Origin: Lysobacterales bacterium | Lineage (GTDB): Bacteria > Pseudomonadota > Gammaproteobacteria > Xanthomonadales > SZUA-36 | Assembly (NCBI GenBank): GCA_028289465.1 | Contig: JANQPM010000023.1 | Span: 1 to 57,086, forward strand | DNA: 57,086 nt | Reading direction: 5' to 3' | Shown: positions 38,937 through 47,770 of the stretch, one piece after another | How positions within the stretch are numbered: the first letter of the stretch is position 1 | How the letters are laid out: each line of letters opens with the position of its first letter | The notes under the pieces: generated by a model | The model's input: the letters and a program-made list of their open reading frames with translations, nothing else | What the model was told of the DNA's origin: nothing | The model's database searches: none | Position numbers and translations under genes: made by a program

Positions 38937-41405
38937 ATGGACCTGTTATCCCTCTTTATTATTATCGCTGTCGCCATGACCCTGGCGTACTTCAGATTAC
39001 CGCTGTGGGCATGGGTACTGACCTATTTTGTCCTGACCGTGGCCGGCGTCACGACACGCCACTATGTAGACTGGCCGACCTGGGCCAAGATGCTGAGCGG
39101 CATTACCACGCTGACCCTGTTCGGTTTCCTGCTAACGCCGCTGCGCCGGCTGCTGATCAGCGACCGGCTGTACAACTGGTTTCGCAAAGTCCTGCCGACC
39201 GTATCGCAAACCGAGCAGGAAGCGCTGGAAGCCGGTACCGTCTGGTGGGATGCCGAGCTTTTCTCCGGCCGGCCGCGGTGGAAAAAGCTATTGAGCGCAC
39301 CGAAGCCGAGGTTGAGCGAAGAAGAGCAGAAATTCCTGGACGGGCCGGTGGAAGAACTGTGTGAAATGCTCAGCGATTGGGACATTCGGGAAGCAAAGAA
39401 CCTGCCCGAGGACGTCTGGCGTTTTATCAAGGAAAAGCGCTTTTTGAGCATGATTATTCCGCAGCAGTACGGCGGGCTGGAGTTCTCGGCACTGGGTAAT
39501 TCTGCGGTGGTCATGAAACTGGCCAGCCGCAATCTGACGGCGGCGGTAACGGTGATGGTTCCAAACTCGCTCGGTCCGGGCGAACTGTTGCTGCACTACG
39601 GTACCGAAGAGCAGCGCAACCACTACCTCCCGCGGCTGGCTCGCGGGGAAGAGATACCGTGCTTTGCACTGACCTCTCCTTCTGCCGGTTCGGACGCGGC
39701 TTCGATGCCGGACCGTGGCGTGGTTTGCAAGGGCATGTACCAGGGCAAGGAAGTGCTCGGCATGCGTGTGACCTGGGATAAACGCTATATCACACTGGCG
39801 CCGGTCTCGACGGTGCTGGGCCTTGCGTTCCGTGCATTCGACCCCGATGGCCTGCTCGGCAGCAAGAAGGAACTGGGCATTACCTGTGCGCTGATTCCGA
39901 CCAATACTCCCGGCGTTGAAATCGGCAACCGACATATGCCGGTCGGTGCGGTCTTTATGAACGGCCCGACGCGCGGCACGGATGTCTTCATTCCGATGGA
40001 CTGGGTGATCGGTGGCCAGAAACGGGTCGGTCAGGGCTGGCGCATGCTGATGCACAGCCTGGCTGCCGGACGGGCCATTTCGCTGCCCGCACTGGGAGCC
40101 GCCGGCGGCAAGATGTCGTCGCTGATCACCGGCGCCTATGCGCGCATTCGCAAGCAGTTTAAGATGCCGATCGGCTATTTCGAAGGTATCGAGGAGCCGC
40201 TGGCACGCATGGGCGGCATTACCTACCGCATGGATGCCGCCCGCCAGCTAACGCTGGTCGCGCTGGCGCTCGGCGAAAAACCATCGGTGCTGTCGGCAAT
40301 TCTGAAATACCATCTGACCGAAGGTAACCGCCAAGCCATTAACGACGCGATGGACGTGCACGGCGGTAAAGGCATTATTCAGGGACCTAACAACTACCTG
40401 GCAGCCGCCTATAAAACCATTCCGATTTCGATCACGGTCGAGGGTGCCAACATCCTGACCCGCAGCATGATTATCTTCGGCCAGGGCGCGATCCGCTGCC
40501 ACCCGTACCTGCTGAAAGAAATGAATGCGGCCGGCGGCGAAGCCGGCAAAGGTTCCCGCCGGGCCTTTGACAAAGCGTTGTTCGCCCATGTCGGCTTTAT
40601 TATCAGCAACCTGGTTCGAGCCTTTGTGATGGGCATTACCGGGGCCAAGCTGGTGCGCTCGCCGGTCGGCGGGCCTACCGCGATGTACTACCGGCAGATC
40701 AACCGAATGAGCGCCGCGTTTACCTTCGTTGCCGATCTGATTTTGCTGACCTATGGCGGGCGGTTCAAATTCAAGGAAAAAATGTCCGGCCGGCTGGCGG
40801 ATGTATTGAGCCATCTGTATATGGCGTCGGCCGCATTAAAGCGTTTCGAAGACGATGGCCAGCCGGCTGCCGACCTGCCGCTGGTGCACTGGGCGCTGCG
40901 CGATAGTTTATTAACTATTCAGAACCGCCTGATTGCGGTGCTGCGCAATTATCCGGTCGCCATCGTCGGGCGTCTGGTGAGCTGGCTGATCTTCCCGTTC
41001 GGCCTGCCATACAACGAGCCGCGTGACAGTACCGGCAAGCATGTGGCTCGGCTGCTGCTTAGCGACAATGCCGCACGCGACCGGCTGACAGCCGGTGTAT
41101 ACCGCTCACCCGGCGAGGATGCCGCCGGCCTGGTACATGCCGCTTTTGCCGCCGTGCTGGAAGCCGCGCCGGCCGAGCGCGCGCTGAAGAATGCGCTGAA
41201 GGAAGTGGTCAGCATCGACAACTACGAAAGCCTGGTACAGCGTGGCGTGGACGCCGGTGTGATCACCGAAGAACAGGCATCGCTGGTACGCAGAGCCCAG
41301 CAGTTGTCAGCCAAGGTGATCAGTGTGGACGAATTTCCGCGGGCGAAAATTGAAAGCGGCTATGCCGAACCGGTCGAAAGCGCAGCGGCGGCGCAGGCCA
41401 GCTAA
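38937..41405 (+). CDS. fadE: Acyl-CoA dehydrogenase FadE
   Basis: FAD enzyme for the first step of beta-oxidation, 822 residues, close to E. coli FadE (814). Two membrane segments lie at residues about 3-40 and 55-75, so it is membrane attached. The acyl-CoA dehydrogenase core follows (PQQYGGLEFSALGNS, CFALTSPSAGSDAAS, MDVHGGKGIIQGPNNYLA) with a C-terminal DUF1974 region. GAGG precedes the ATG. It is cotranscribed with psrA. Confidence 0.94.
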   Translation: MDLLSLFIIIAVAMTLAYFRLPLWAWVLTYFVLTVAGVTTRHYVDWPTWAKMLSGITTLTLFGFLLTPLRRLLISDRLYNWFRKVLPTVSQTEQEALEAGTVWWDAELFSGRPRWKKLLSAPKPRLSEEEQKFLDGPVEELCEMLSDWDIREAKNLPEDVWRFIKEKRFLSMIIPQQYGGLEFSALGNSAVVMKLASRNLTAAVTVMVPNSLGPGELLLHYGTEEQRNHYLPRLARGEEIPCFALTSPSAGSDAASMPDRGVVCKGMYQGKEVLGMRVTWDKRYITLAPVSTVLGLAFRAFDPDGLLGSKKELGITCALIPTNTPGVEIGNRHMPVGAVFMNGPTRGTDVFIPMDWVIGGQKRVGQGWRMLMHSLAAGRAISLPALGAAGGKMSSLITGAYARIRKQFKMPIGYFEGIEEPLARMGGITYRMDAARQLTLVALALGEKPSVLSAILKYHLTEGNRQAINDAMDVHGGKGIIQGPNNYLAAAYKTIPISITVEGANILTRSMIIFGQGAIRCHPYLLKEMNAAGGEAGKGSRRAFDKALFAHVGFIISNLVRAFVMGITGAKLVRSPVGGPTAMYYRQINRMSAAFTFVADLILLTYGGRFKFKEKMSGRLADVLSHLYMASAALKRFEDDGQPAADLPLVHWALRDSLLTIQNRLIAVLRNYPVAIVGRLVSWLIFPFGLPYNEPRDSTGKHVARLLLSDNAARDRLTAGVYRSPGEDAAGLVHAAFAAVLEAAPAERALKNALKEVVSIDNYESLVQRGVDAGVITEEQASLVRRAQQLSAKVISVDEFPRAKIESGYAEPVESAAAAQAS

Positions 41406-41460
41406 CCGCGCTGCCGTCCGGTCGGATGGCAATGCGGAACAATCTTTCCATTTAATCAAC

Positions 41461-41483
41461 GGGCGCCGAAGGCGCCCTTCCTT
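41461..41483 (+). terminator. Terminator-like hairpin between fadE and the FadN-like gene
   Basis: GGGCGCC, GAA, GGCGCCC, followed by TTCCTT. A perfect 7-bp GC stem with a three-base loop, 17 bases before the next start codon. It may reduce read-through into the next gene. Confidence 0.65.
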
Positions 41484-41500
41484 GTGAGGACAAGACTCTG

Positions 41501-43873
41501 ATGTCAGAAGAACAGTTGAATGTGAGGCGCGCCGCGGTTCTCGGCGCCGGTGTGATGGGCGCCCAGATTGCAGCCCATTTAGTCAATGCCGGAATCGAAA
41601 CCCTGTTATTTGAATTGCCGGCCGACCAGGGAGACCCGAATCAGCTGGTTGACCGGGCGATCAAGCACCTGGTCAAGCTAAAGCCACCACCGCTGGCCGG
41701 CAAGGACATCGGCAGGCTCGTCGTTCCAGCCAACTACGATCAACACCTCGAGCAACTTACCGGGTGCGACCTGATTATCGAAGCCATTGCCGAACGCATG
41801 GATTGGAAGCAGGCGCTTTACGAGAAAGTCGCACCGCATATCGCGGCGCATACGATTTTCGCAACCAACACCTCCGGCCTGAGCATCAATGCGCTGGCTT
41901 CGGTATTGCCCGAACAGCTCCGCGACCGGTTTTGCGGCGTGCATTTTTTCAACCCGCCCCGCTATATGCATCTGGTAGAACTGATTCCGCATGACGGTAC
42001 CGCGGGCGCGGTCATGGATCAACTGGAAAGCTTTCTGACCACCGCCGTCGGCAAAGGCGTGGTCCGGGCCAAGGACACACCGAATTTTATCGGCAACCGG
42101 GTCGGCGTATTTTCCATGTTGTCCACAATGCACCACACCGGCGCGTTCGGTCTCGGTTTCGACACAGTCGATGCACTGACCGGACCGGCTATCGGGCGGC
42201 CGAAAAGCGCGACCTACCGTACCGCCGACGTGGTCGGCCTGGATACCATGGCCCATGTTATTCGCACGATGACCGACCAACTGCCTGACGATCCCTGGCA
42301 TCGGTACTACGCGGTGCCGGACTGGTTGCAGCAACTGATCGAAAACGGCGCGCTGGGACAGAAAGCCGGTCTGGGCGTGTACCGCAAGCAAGGTAAACTG
42401 ATCGAAGTGCTGGATACCGCCAGCGGCGACTACCGCCCGCTGGATACAACGCTGCCTGAAGATCTTCAGGCAGCTCTGGGCACGAAAGACCCGGCCGAAA
42501 AACTGGCCGCATTCAGAGCCAGCGACCATCCCGAAGGTCAGTTTTTATGGGCGCTGTTCCGCGACCTGTTCCACTATTGTGCCGTGCATCTGGCCGAAAT
42601 CGCCGACAGCGCACGGGAAGTCGACCAGGCCATCCGCTGGGGTTATGGCTGGAAGCAGGGACCGTTTGAAATCTGGCAGGCCGCCGGCTGGCGTCAAATC
42701 GCCGACTGGATTGCCGAGGATATTGCTGCCGGTAAAAGCATGTCCGCCACTCCGCTGCCGGACTGGGTATTCGATGGCCGGGAAGGCGTGCATGGCGCAG
42801 ACGGCTCATGGAGTGCGGCCGGCACGACAAACACCGGCCGTTCGAATCTCGCCGTATACCGGCGTCAACTGCAGCCGGAAAGACTGCTCGGAGAGGCCCG
42901 CGATGCCGGTATCACCGTCAAAGACCTGGACGGCCTGCGGCTTTGGACGCTGGACGATGCGGTATTGATCGCGAGTTTCAACACCAAGATGCACACGATC
43001 AACCAGGCCGTTATCGACGGCCTGCAACAGGCGGTTGATCTGGCCGAATCGGAATACTCGGGGCTGGTCATCTGGCAAACCCGGGAGCCGTTCTGCGTCG
43101 GTGCCGACCTCGCAGCCGCAGCCGGGCTGGTCCAGGCCGGCGATATGGCCGGGCTGGAGCAAATGATCGGCGGTTTTCAGCAGGCCGTGCAGCGTCTGAA
43201 ATACAGTCTGGTCCCGACAGTCGCGGCCGTGCGAGGCATGGCTCTGGGCGGCGGTTGCGAAATTCTGCTGCACTGCGCCCGCACGGTAGCGGCAATGGAA
43301 TCCTATATCGGACTGGTCGAAGCCGGTGTCGGCCTGCTGCCGGGCGGCGGCGGCCTGAAGGAGCTGGCCATACGTTCGGTGGACAATACCGCCGCCGGCG
43401 ACAGTTTCGCGCTGCTGCAAACCTACTATCAGACGGTCGCGATGGGCAAGGTTGCCGGCAGTGCACGGGAAGCCAGGCAATTCGGTTTCCTGACCGCGGC
43501 CGACCCCATTGTGATGCACCCGCACGAGGTATTGCACGTCGCAATCGAGCAGGCAAAAGCGATGTCCGCCAGCGGCTACCGGCCACCGCTGCGCAACCGT
43601 CGCTGGCCGGCCGGTGGCGATGTCGGCATCGCGACGCTGAAGATGCTGCTGGTCAATATGGCCGAGGGGCATTTTATTTCCGAACACGATATGGAGATCG
43701 GCTCGCGCATCGCAACGGTCATCTGCGGCGGCGAAATCGATCGCGGTACACCGGTGCCGGAAGACTGGTTCCTGGCCCTGGAGCGCGAGCATTTCGCGGC
43801 ACTGGCGGTACAGGAAAAAACCCAGCAGCGCATCGCGCATATGCTGAAGACCGGCAAGCCGTTACGAAACTGA
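41501..43873 (+). CDS. FadN-type 3-hydroxyacyl-CoA dehydrogenase / enoyl-CoA hydratase
   Basis: A 790-residue bifunctional beta-oxidation enzyme with the domain order of B. subtilis FadN (789 residues): the dehydrogenase first (AAVLGAGVMGAQIAAHL from residue 12, TNTSGLSINA, HFFNPPRYMHLVELI with the catalytic histidine), the hydratase-like domain last (FCVGADLAAAAGL and GMALGGGCEILLHC, residues about 500-750). This is the reverse of the FadJ-like protein at 23054. GAGGA precedes the ATG. A matching thiolase follows. Confidence 0.9.
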   Translation: MSEEQLNVRRAAVLGAGVMGAQIAAHLVNAGIETLLFELPADQGDPNQLVDRAIKHLVKLKPPPLAGKDIGRLVVPANYDQHLEQLTGCDLIIEAIAERMDWKQALYEKVAPHIAAHTIFATNTSGLSINALASVLPEQLRDRFCGVHFFNPPRYMHLVELIPHDGTAGAVMDQLESFLTTAVGKGVVRAKDTPNFIGNRVGVFSMLSTMHHTGAFGLGFDTVDALTGPAIGRPKSATYRTADVVGLDTMAHVIRTMTDQLPDDPWHRYYAVPDWLQQLIENGALGQKAGLGVYRKQGKLIEVLDTASGDYRPLDTTLPEDLQAALGTKDPAEKLAAFRASDHPEGQFLWALFRDLFHYCAVHLAEIADSAREVDQAIRWGYGWKQGPFEIWQAAGWRQIADWIAEDIAAGKSMSATPLPDWVFDGREGVHGADGSWSAAGTTNTGRSNLAVYRRQLQPERLLGEARDAGITVKDLDGLRLWTLDDAVLIASFNTKMHTINQAVIDGLQQAVDLAESEYSGLVIWQTREPFCVGADLAAAAGLVQAGDMAGLEQMIGGFQQAVQRLKYSLVPTVAAVRGMALGGGCEILLHCARTVAAMESYIGLVEAGVGLLPGGGGLKELAIRSVDNTAAGDSFALLQTYYQTVAMGKVAGSAREARQFGFLTAADPIVMHPHEVLHVAIEQAKAMSASGYRPPLRNRRWPAGGDVGIATLKMLLVNMAEGHFISEHDMEIGSRIATVICGGEIDRGTPVPEDWFLALEREHFAALAVQEKTQQRIAHMLKTGKPLRN

Positions 43874-43877
43874 TAAT

Positions 43878-43905
43878 CAGTATTAAATATCCAGCATTAA
43901 ATACT
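43878..43905. repeat. 14-bp tandem duplication upstream of fadA
   Basis: CAGTATTAAATATC (43878-43891) followed by CAGCATTAAATACT (43892-43905), identical at 12 of 14 positions, in the AT-rich 63-base gap before fadA. Confidence 0.55.
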
Positions 43906-43936
43906 AGCAGTAACTTACTATTTTTTGGAGAAAAAA

Positions 43937-45115
43937 ATGTCGGAAGCCTATATCGTATCAGCCGTCCGAACACCGGTAGGAAAAGCATTTAAGGGTAATT
44001 TCAGAAACACCCGTCCCGACGACCTTCTGGCTCATGCGCTGCGCGAAGCCATGAATCAGGTACCGTCCGTGCCGGCGGAAAAAGTCGAAGACGTGATCGT
44101 CGGCTGCGCAATGCCGGAAGCGGAACAAGGCATGAACGTCGCCCGCATCGGCGTGCTGCTGGCCGGTCTGCCGGACAATGTGCCCGGCGTCACCGTGAAC
44201 CGTTTCTGCTCCTCCGGCTTGCAGACCGTCGCGTTGGCCGCCGACCGTATTCGACTCGGCGAAGCGGACGTAATGATTGCCGCGGGTACCGAAACCATGT
44301 CCATGGTGCCGATGATGGGTCACAAAGTCGCCATGAACCCGGCGGTGTTTCAGGATGACAATATCGCAATCGCCTACGGCATGGGCATCACGGCCGAGAA
44401 AGTGGCCGAACGCTGGGAGGTCAGCCGCGAAGCGCAGGATGAGTTTGCGCTGCGCAGCCACCAAAACGCGATTGCGGCGATGGATAACGGCGGATTCACC
44501 GAAATCGCGCCGTACACGGTCTACAGCCATCAACCGGCTGCCGACGGCAGCGTGCGGCAGGTCGAAACGCTGGTAGAACACGATGACGGCCCGCGCCGCG
44601 ATACCTCGCTGGAAGTGCTGGCCAGACTGCGTCCGGCGTTCCGCGCCGGCGGGTCGGTCACCGCCGGCAACAGTTCGCAGATGTCCGATGGTGCCGGCGC
44701 GCTGGTCATGGTCAGCGAACGCGCACTGAAGGCTTACGAACTCGAGCCGCTGGCTGCGTTCCGAGGCTTTTCAGTCGCCGGCGTCGCACCGGAAATCATG
44801 GGTATCGGGCCGATCGCCGCGATTCCGAAAGCCCTGGAGCGCAGCGGTATCGGCGTTGACCGGCTGGACTGGATAGAACTCAATGAAGCATTCGCCGCAC
44901 AGTCGCTGGCGGTGATCAAGGACGTCGACCTGGACGCGGATAAAGTCAATCCGATGGGCGGTGCGATTGCGTTGGGTCACCCGCTTGGCGCGACCGGTGC
45001 GATCTTGTCAGCCAAACTGATTCACGGCCTGCGGCGGCGACAGCAACAATACGGCATGGTTACTATGTGTATCGGCACCGGCATGGGCGCGGCCGGTATC
45101 TTCGAGGCCCTATGA
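43937..45115 (+). CDS. fadA: Acetyl-CoA acyltransferase (thiolase) FadA
   Basis: A 392-residue thiolase. Nucleophile Cys91 in VNRFCSSGLQTVA, then ELNEAFAAQ, GGAIALGHPLGATGA and the second cysteine in CIGTGMGAAGIFE. I chose the ATG at 43937, preceded by GGAG at seven bases, over an in-frame TTG at 43925. It forms the last gene of the psrA-fadE-fadN-fadA run and is the likely partner of the FadN-type enzyme. Confidence 0.94.
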   Translation: MSEAYIVSAVRTPVGKAFKGNFRNTRPDDLLAHALREAMNQVPSVPAEKVEDVIVGCAMPEAEQGMNVARIGVLLAGLPDNVPGVTVNRFCSSGLQTVALAADRIRLGEADVMIAAGTETMSMVPMMGHKVAMNPAVFQDDNIAIAYGMGITAEKVAERWEVSREAQDEFALRSHQNAIAAMDNGGFTEIAPYTVYSHQPAADGSVRQVETLVEHDDGPRRDTSLEVLARLRPAFRAGGSVTAGNSSQMSDGAGALVMVSERALKAYELEPLAAFRGFSVAGVAPEIMGIGPIAAIPKALERSGIGVDRLDWIELNEAFAAQSLAVIKDVDLDADKVNPMGGAIALGHPLGATGAILSAKLIHGLRRRQQQYGMVTMCIGTGMGAAGIFEAL

Positions 45116-45157
45116 TCTTGGATAGCTTGCAGCCGGTAGCAAAACCGCCGGCCGAGC

Positions 45158-45185
45158 CACCCGCACCAGGTCACCCGCACCAAGT
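45158..45185. repeat. 14-bp tandem repeat, two copies and a partial third
   Basis: CACCCGCACCAGGT then CACCCGCACCAAGT, differing at one position, followed by the partial unit CACCTGTACT. Confidence 0.7.
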
Positions 45186-45245
45186 CACCTGTACTGCGGT
45201 TTCGCGATAGCGAAGAAACCTTCTGGCGCAGCCAGCAAGCCCCTG

Positions 45246-45335
45246 TGTAGGAGCGACTTTAGGCGCGATCAGCGTTTATCGTTATCCGAAGCCTTCATCA
45301 TGCGGCAGGTATTCGCGCCTAAAGGTGTTCCTACA
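45246..45335. repeat. REP-like inverted pair (BIME-type element)
   Basis: Arms of 23 bases at 45246-45268 (beginning TGTAGGAGCGACTTTA) and 45313-45335 are reverse complements at 20 of 23 positions, separated by 44 bases. The GTAGGAGCG...CGCGA form resembles REP sequences common in Pseudomonas and Xanthomonas relatives, which RAYT transposases mobilise. No RAYT gene is in the window. Confidence 0.7.
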
Positions 45336-45355
45336 GCCATTGGGATTCTCAGTGG

Positions 45356-45419
45356 GCAGTTTGCGCAACGCGCAAGACGCCGTGCTTCACGGACCCGTAC
45401 CGGCGGGCCGCCTGCGACT
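45356..45419. repeat. Dispersed intergenic repeat, copy B
   Basis: Reverse-complement copy of 22890-22954, roughly 56 of 65 positions matching. Both copies lie between genes. Confidence 0.65.
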
Positions 45420-45429
45420 GCGAAGTACT

Positions 45430-46710
45430 TCATTGAAACCGGCGCCGGTCTCTGAACCAGTCCAGCGTCTGCAGACCCCAGTAGCTTATCTGGGCGCCGG
45501 CGCGGCCCAGGCCCGACCAGGCCGGCGGTAGTCGGTAATCGTCAAACCACCGGTAGCGCTGGTCGCCGTCCGCAATAGCGGCCGCCGTCAGTTCACCGAT
45601 GGCCGTGGTCGGCGCAACCCCGTGCCCACCGAAACCGATACAGGTCCACAGCCCCGGCTGCAACGGATGCACGATCGGCATTTTGTGCAGCGGATAACCC
45701 ATCAGGCCCGACCAGACATGATCGACTGCAACACCGGCCAGCTCGGGAAATACTCGCGCCAAATCCCGGCGCAGCCACTTCTCGATCACCGCCGGCCCCG
45801 GGTCGCGCACCGATATTCGTCCGCCCCAGAGCACACGGGTATCCGGCAGCGGCCGATAGTAATCGAAAGCGAACCGGGTGTCGTATACCGCATGCTCGCA
45901 ATTCAGAAACTCGGTCAAGCGACTACCCAGCGGCTCGGTGACCATCACATAGGTCGCGATCGGCAGAATGGCGCGGCTGGTTCTCGCTTCCAATCCGTGC
46001 AGATAACCGCCGCCGGCGATCACCACCTGCTCGGCACTGACGCTGCCGTTCGGTGTCGTAATTCTGAATGCGCCCTGGCGGCCGGTGATGTTCAGCGCCG
46101 GACTGTCTTGAAACAAGCGCACACCGGAAGAAGCCAGCCGGGAGGCTATACCCCGCGCATATTTCAGGGGATGAAAATGCGCCGCATCGGGTTCCAGCAG
46201 GCCGCCGTGATAACGAGCGCTGCGGATTCGCCCGCGCAGCTCCGGTTGATTCAGCCACTCCCAGCGGCAGCCGAGCACTCGATTCATGAAATCCTGTTTT
46301 TGCCGCATGCGGCGCCGGTCGCCAAACCAGTCCGCCAGCACGATCCCGGCCGAATTCAGATCGCAATTAATGCGGTAATGGCGGCAGCGGTGCTTGATCA
46401 ATTGCACGGCATCCAGCGTCAGACGATACATCTCGCGAGCCCGTGCCGGGCCCTGCTGGCGAACCAACTGGGTTTCGCCCAGCGAGTACCCGCCAAATAC
46501 GAATCCGCCGTTACGCCCCGACGCACCGTGGCCGACCTGCTGCGCTTCCAATATCGCGATGTCGTGCCGGCCGCGTTCGACCAGCCCGAGTGCGGTCGCC
46601 AGGCCGGCAAAACCGGCGCCGATGATCGCGATTTCGGCATGTATATCGGCCTTCAGCGGGCCTGCCGGCACGCTTTCTCCGGCTGTCGCACGATAGTAGA
46701 TTCTTTCCAC
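45430..46710 (-). CDS. FAD-dependent amine/amino-acid oxidoreductase (DAO family, PuuB-like)
   Basis: A 426-residue flavoprotein of the DAO family. The dinucleotide-binding motif IIGAGFAGLATALGLVERG lies near residue 25, HGASGRNGGFVFGGYS follows, and the C-terminus has GFGGHGVAPTTAIGELTAAA. The pattern resembles gamma-glutamylputrescine oxidase (PuuB) and related enzymes, but the substrate is not fixed by sequence. The frame runs open far upstream; I chose the GTG at 46710 because GAGGAG precedes it. It diverges from phhA across a 165-base gap. Confidence 0.78.
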   Translation of the reverse strand: MERIYYRATAGESVPAGPLKADIHAEIAIIGAGFAGLATALGLVERGRHDIAILEAQQVGHGASGRNGGFVFGGYSLGETQLVRQQGPARAREMYRLTLDAVQLIKHRCRHYRINCDLNSAGIVLADWFGDRRRMRQKQDFMNRVLGCRWEWLNQPELRGRIRSARYHGGLLEPDAAHFHPLKYARGIASRLASSGVRLFQDSPALNITGRQGAFRITTPNGSVSAEQVVIAGGGYLHGLEARTSRAILPIATYVMVTEPLGSRLTEFLNCEHAVYDTRFAFDYYRPLPDTRVLWGGRISVRDPGPAVIEKWLRRDLARVFPELAGVAVDHVWSGLMGYPLHKMPIVHPLQPGLWTCIGFGGHGVAPTTAIGELTAAAIADGDQRYRWFDDYRLPPAWSGLGRAGAQISYWGLQTLDWFRDRRRFQ

Positions 46711-46822
46711 AAGTCTCCTCGGCAAGTCACCCCGGCACCGCATCCCGGATTCTCGATGCAACCATTGGTCCCTTATGCCGGTCCGATTAGCCGGAACACC
46801 GTATCGCCGGCCGTGCGGAGCA

Positions 46823-46851
46823 GTCAAACCGCATGGCCGCGATGCTATAAT
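46823..46851 (+). promoter_or_regulatory. Extended -10 promoter of phhA
   Basis: TGCTATAAT (TG at 46843-46844, TATAAT at 46846-46851) is an extended -10 with a weak -35 at 46823-46828 (GTCAAA, 17-base spacer). The start of transcription would lie about 18 bases before the phhA ATG. Confidence 0.65.
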
Positions 46852-46875
46852 ACGTCGGTTAAGGAGGTTAACCGA

Positions 46876-47673
46876 ATGGGCAAAGGCACAAAATACGTCG
46901 CCAAGGTCCCCGATGAGAACGGGACAATCCACTATAGCGACGACGAGCATGCCATCTGGCAGGAACTGATCACCCGACAGATGGAGATCATTCAAGGCCG
47001 TGCCTGTCAGCAGTATCTCGACGGCTTGCGGCTGTTGGATCTGCCGATCGACCGCATTCCCCAGCCCAAAGAGGTATCGGCAGTATTGATGGAACATACC
47101 GGCTGGCAGGTGGAGCCGGTACCGGCATTGATCAATTTCGACCGCTTTTTTCAGTTGTTGTCCGAAAAACGCTTTCCGGCCGCCTCCTTCATACGCTCGC
47201 GCGAAGAAATGGAATACCTGCAGGAACCGGATATTTTCCACGAAATTTTCGGCCACACCGCGATGCTGACTCATCCGGCCTTCGCCGATTTCACGCACGC
47301 GTACGGCGTCGCCGGATTGAAGGCGAATAAGCGTGAGCGCGTTTATCTGGCGCGGCTGTACTGGTTTACCGTCGAGTTCGGGCTGATCAATGCGCCCGCC
47401 GGCCTCAGAACCTACGGCGGCGGTATCAATTCCTCGCCCGGGGAAACCATCTATGCGCTGGAAAGCGAAATTCCGGAACGCCGTCCGTTCGATCCGGTCG
47501 ATGTATTGCGCACGCCGTACCGCATCGATATTTATCAAACGGTGTACTACGTGATCGAGAGAATGAACGATCTGTATGAACTGGCTCATATGGATTTGAT
47601 CGCGTTGATCCGCAAAGCCTGGACTCTCGGCGAATTTGCACCGATGTTTCCGCCCAAGGAGAAGACCGCCTGA
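46876..47673 (+). CDS. phhA: Phenylalanine 4-monooxygenase
   Basis: Pterin-dependent, iron-containing enzyme converting phenylalanine to tyrosine. 265 residues; iron ligands His122 and His127 in FHEIFGHTAM and Glu167 in TVEFGLI. The frame extends upstream to 45622 through the antisense of the oxidoreductase gene, but AAGGAGG at 46861-46867 fixes the ATG at 46876. phhB, which regenerates the pterin, follows after 97 bases. Confidence 0.95.
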   Translation: MGKGTKYVAKVPDENGTIHYSDDEHAIWQELITRQMEIIQGRACQQYLDGLRLLDLPIDRIPQPKEVSAVLMEHTGWQVEPVPALINFDRFFQLLSEKRFPAASFIRSREEMEYLQEPDIFHEIFGHTAMLTHPAFADFTHAYGVAGLKANKRERVYLARLYWFTVEFGLINAPAGLRTYGGGINSSPGETIYALESEIPERRPFDPVDVLRTPYRIDIYQTVYYVIERMNDLYELAHMDLIALIRKAWTLGEFAPMFPPKEKTA

Positions 47674-47770
47674 ACGCGGTACTGCCCGGGTATTTGAATA
47701 CAACGGGCACTAAGTACATCGGCGATTGCCGCCATCAACAACCATGGACCATCAATTTCGGAGTATCAGT

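Larger units (their letters stand above)
45116..45429. other. Non-coding repeat-rich gap between fadA and the FAD oxidoreductase gene
   Basis: 314 bases between convergent genes with no credible gene. It holds a 14-bp tandem repeat (45158-45185), a small hairpin at 45198-45220 (GGTTTC...GAAACC) that could end fadA transcription, a REP-like inverted pair (45246-45335) and copy B of a dispersed repeat (45356-45419). Confidence 0.7.

Noticed and set aside
46823..46860. Sigma-54 promoter for phhA, as known in Pseudomonas
   Set aside because: The GG to GC spacing is 7 instead of 10 bases, while an extended sigma-70 -10 box fits well.
45622..46875. Open frame extending phhA upstream by more than 400 codons
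   Set aside because: It is antisense to the FAD oxidoreductase; AAGGAGG and the family N-terminus fix the start at 46876.
46711..47703. Open frame extending the FAD oxidoreductase upstream by 331 codons
   Set aside because: It is antisense to phhA and lacks any family similarity; GAGGAG precedes the GTG at 46710.
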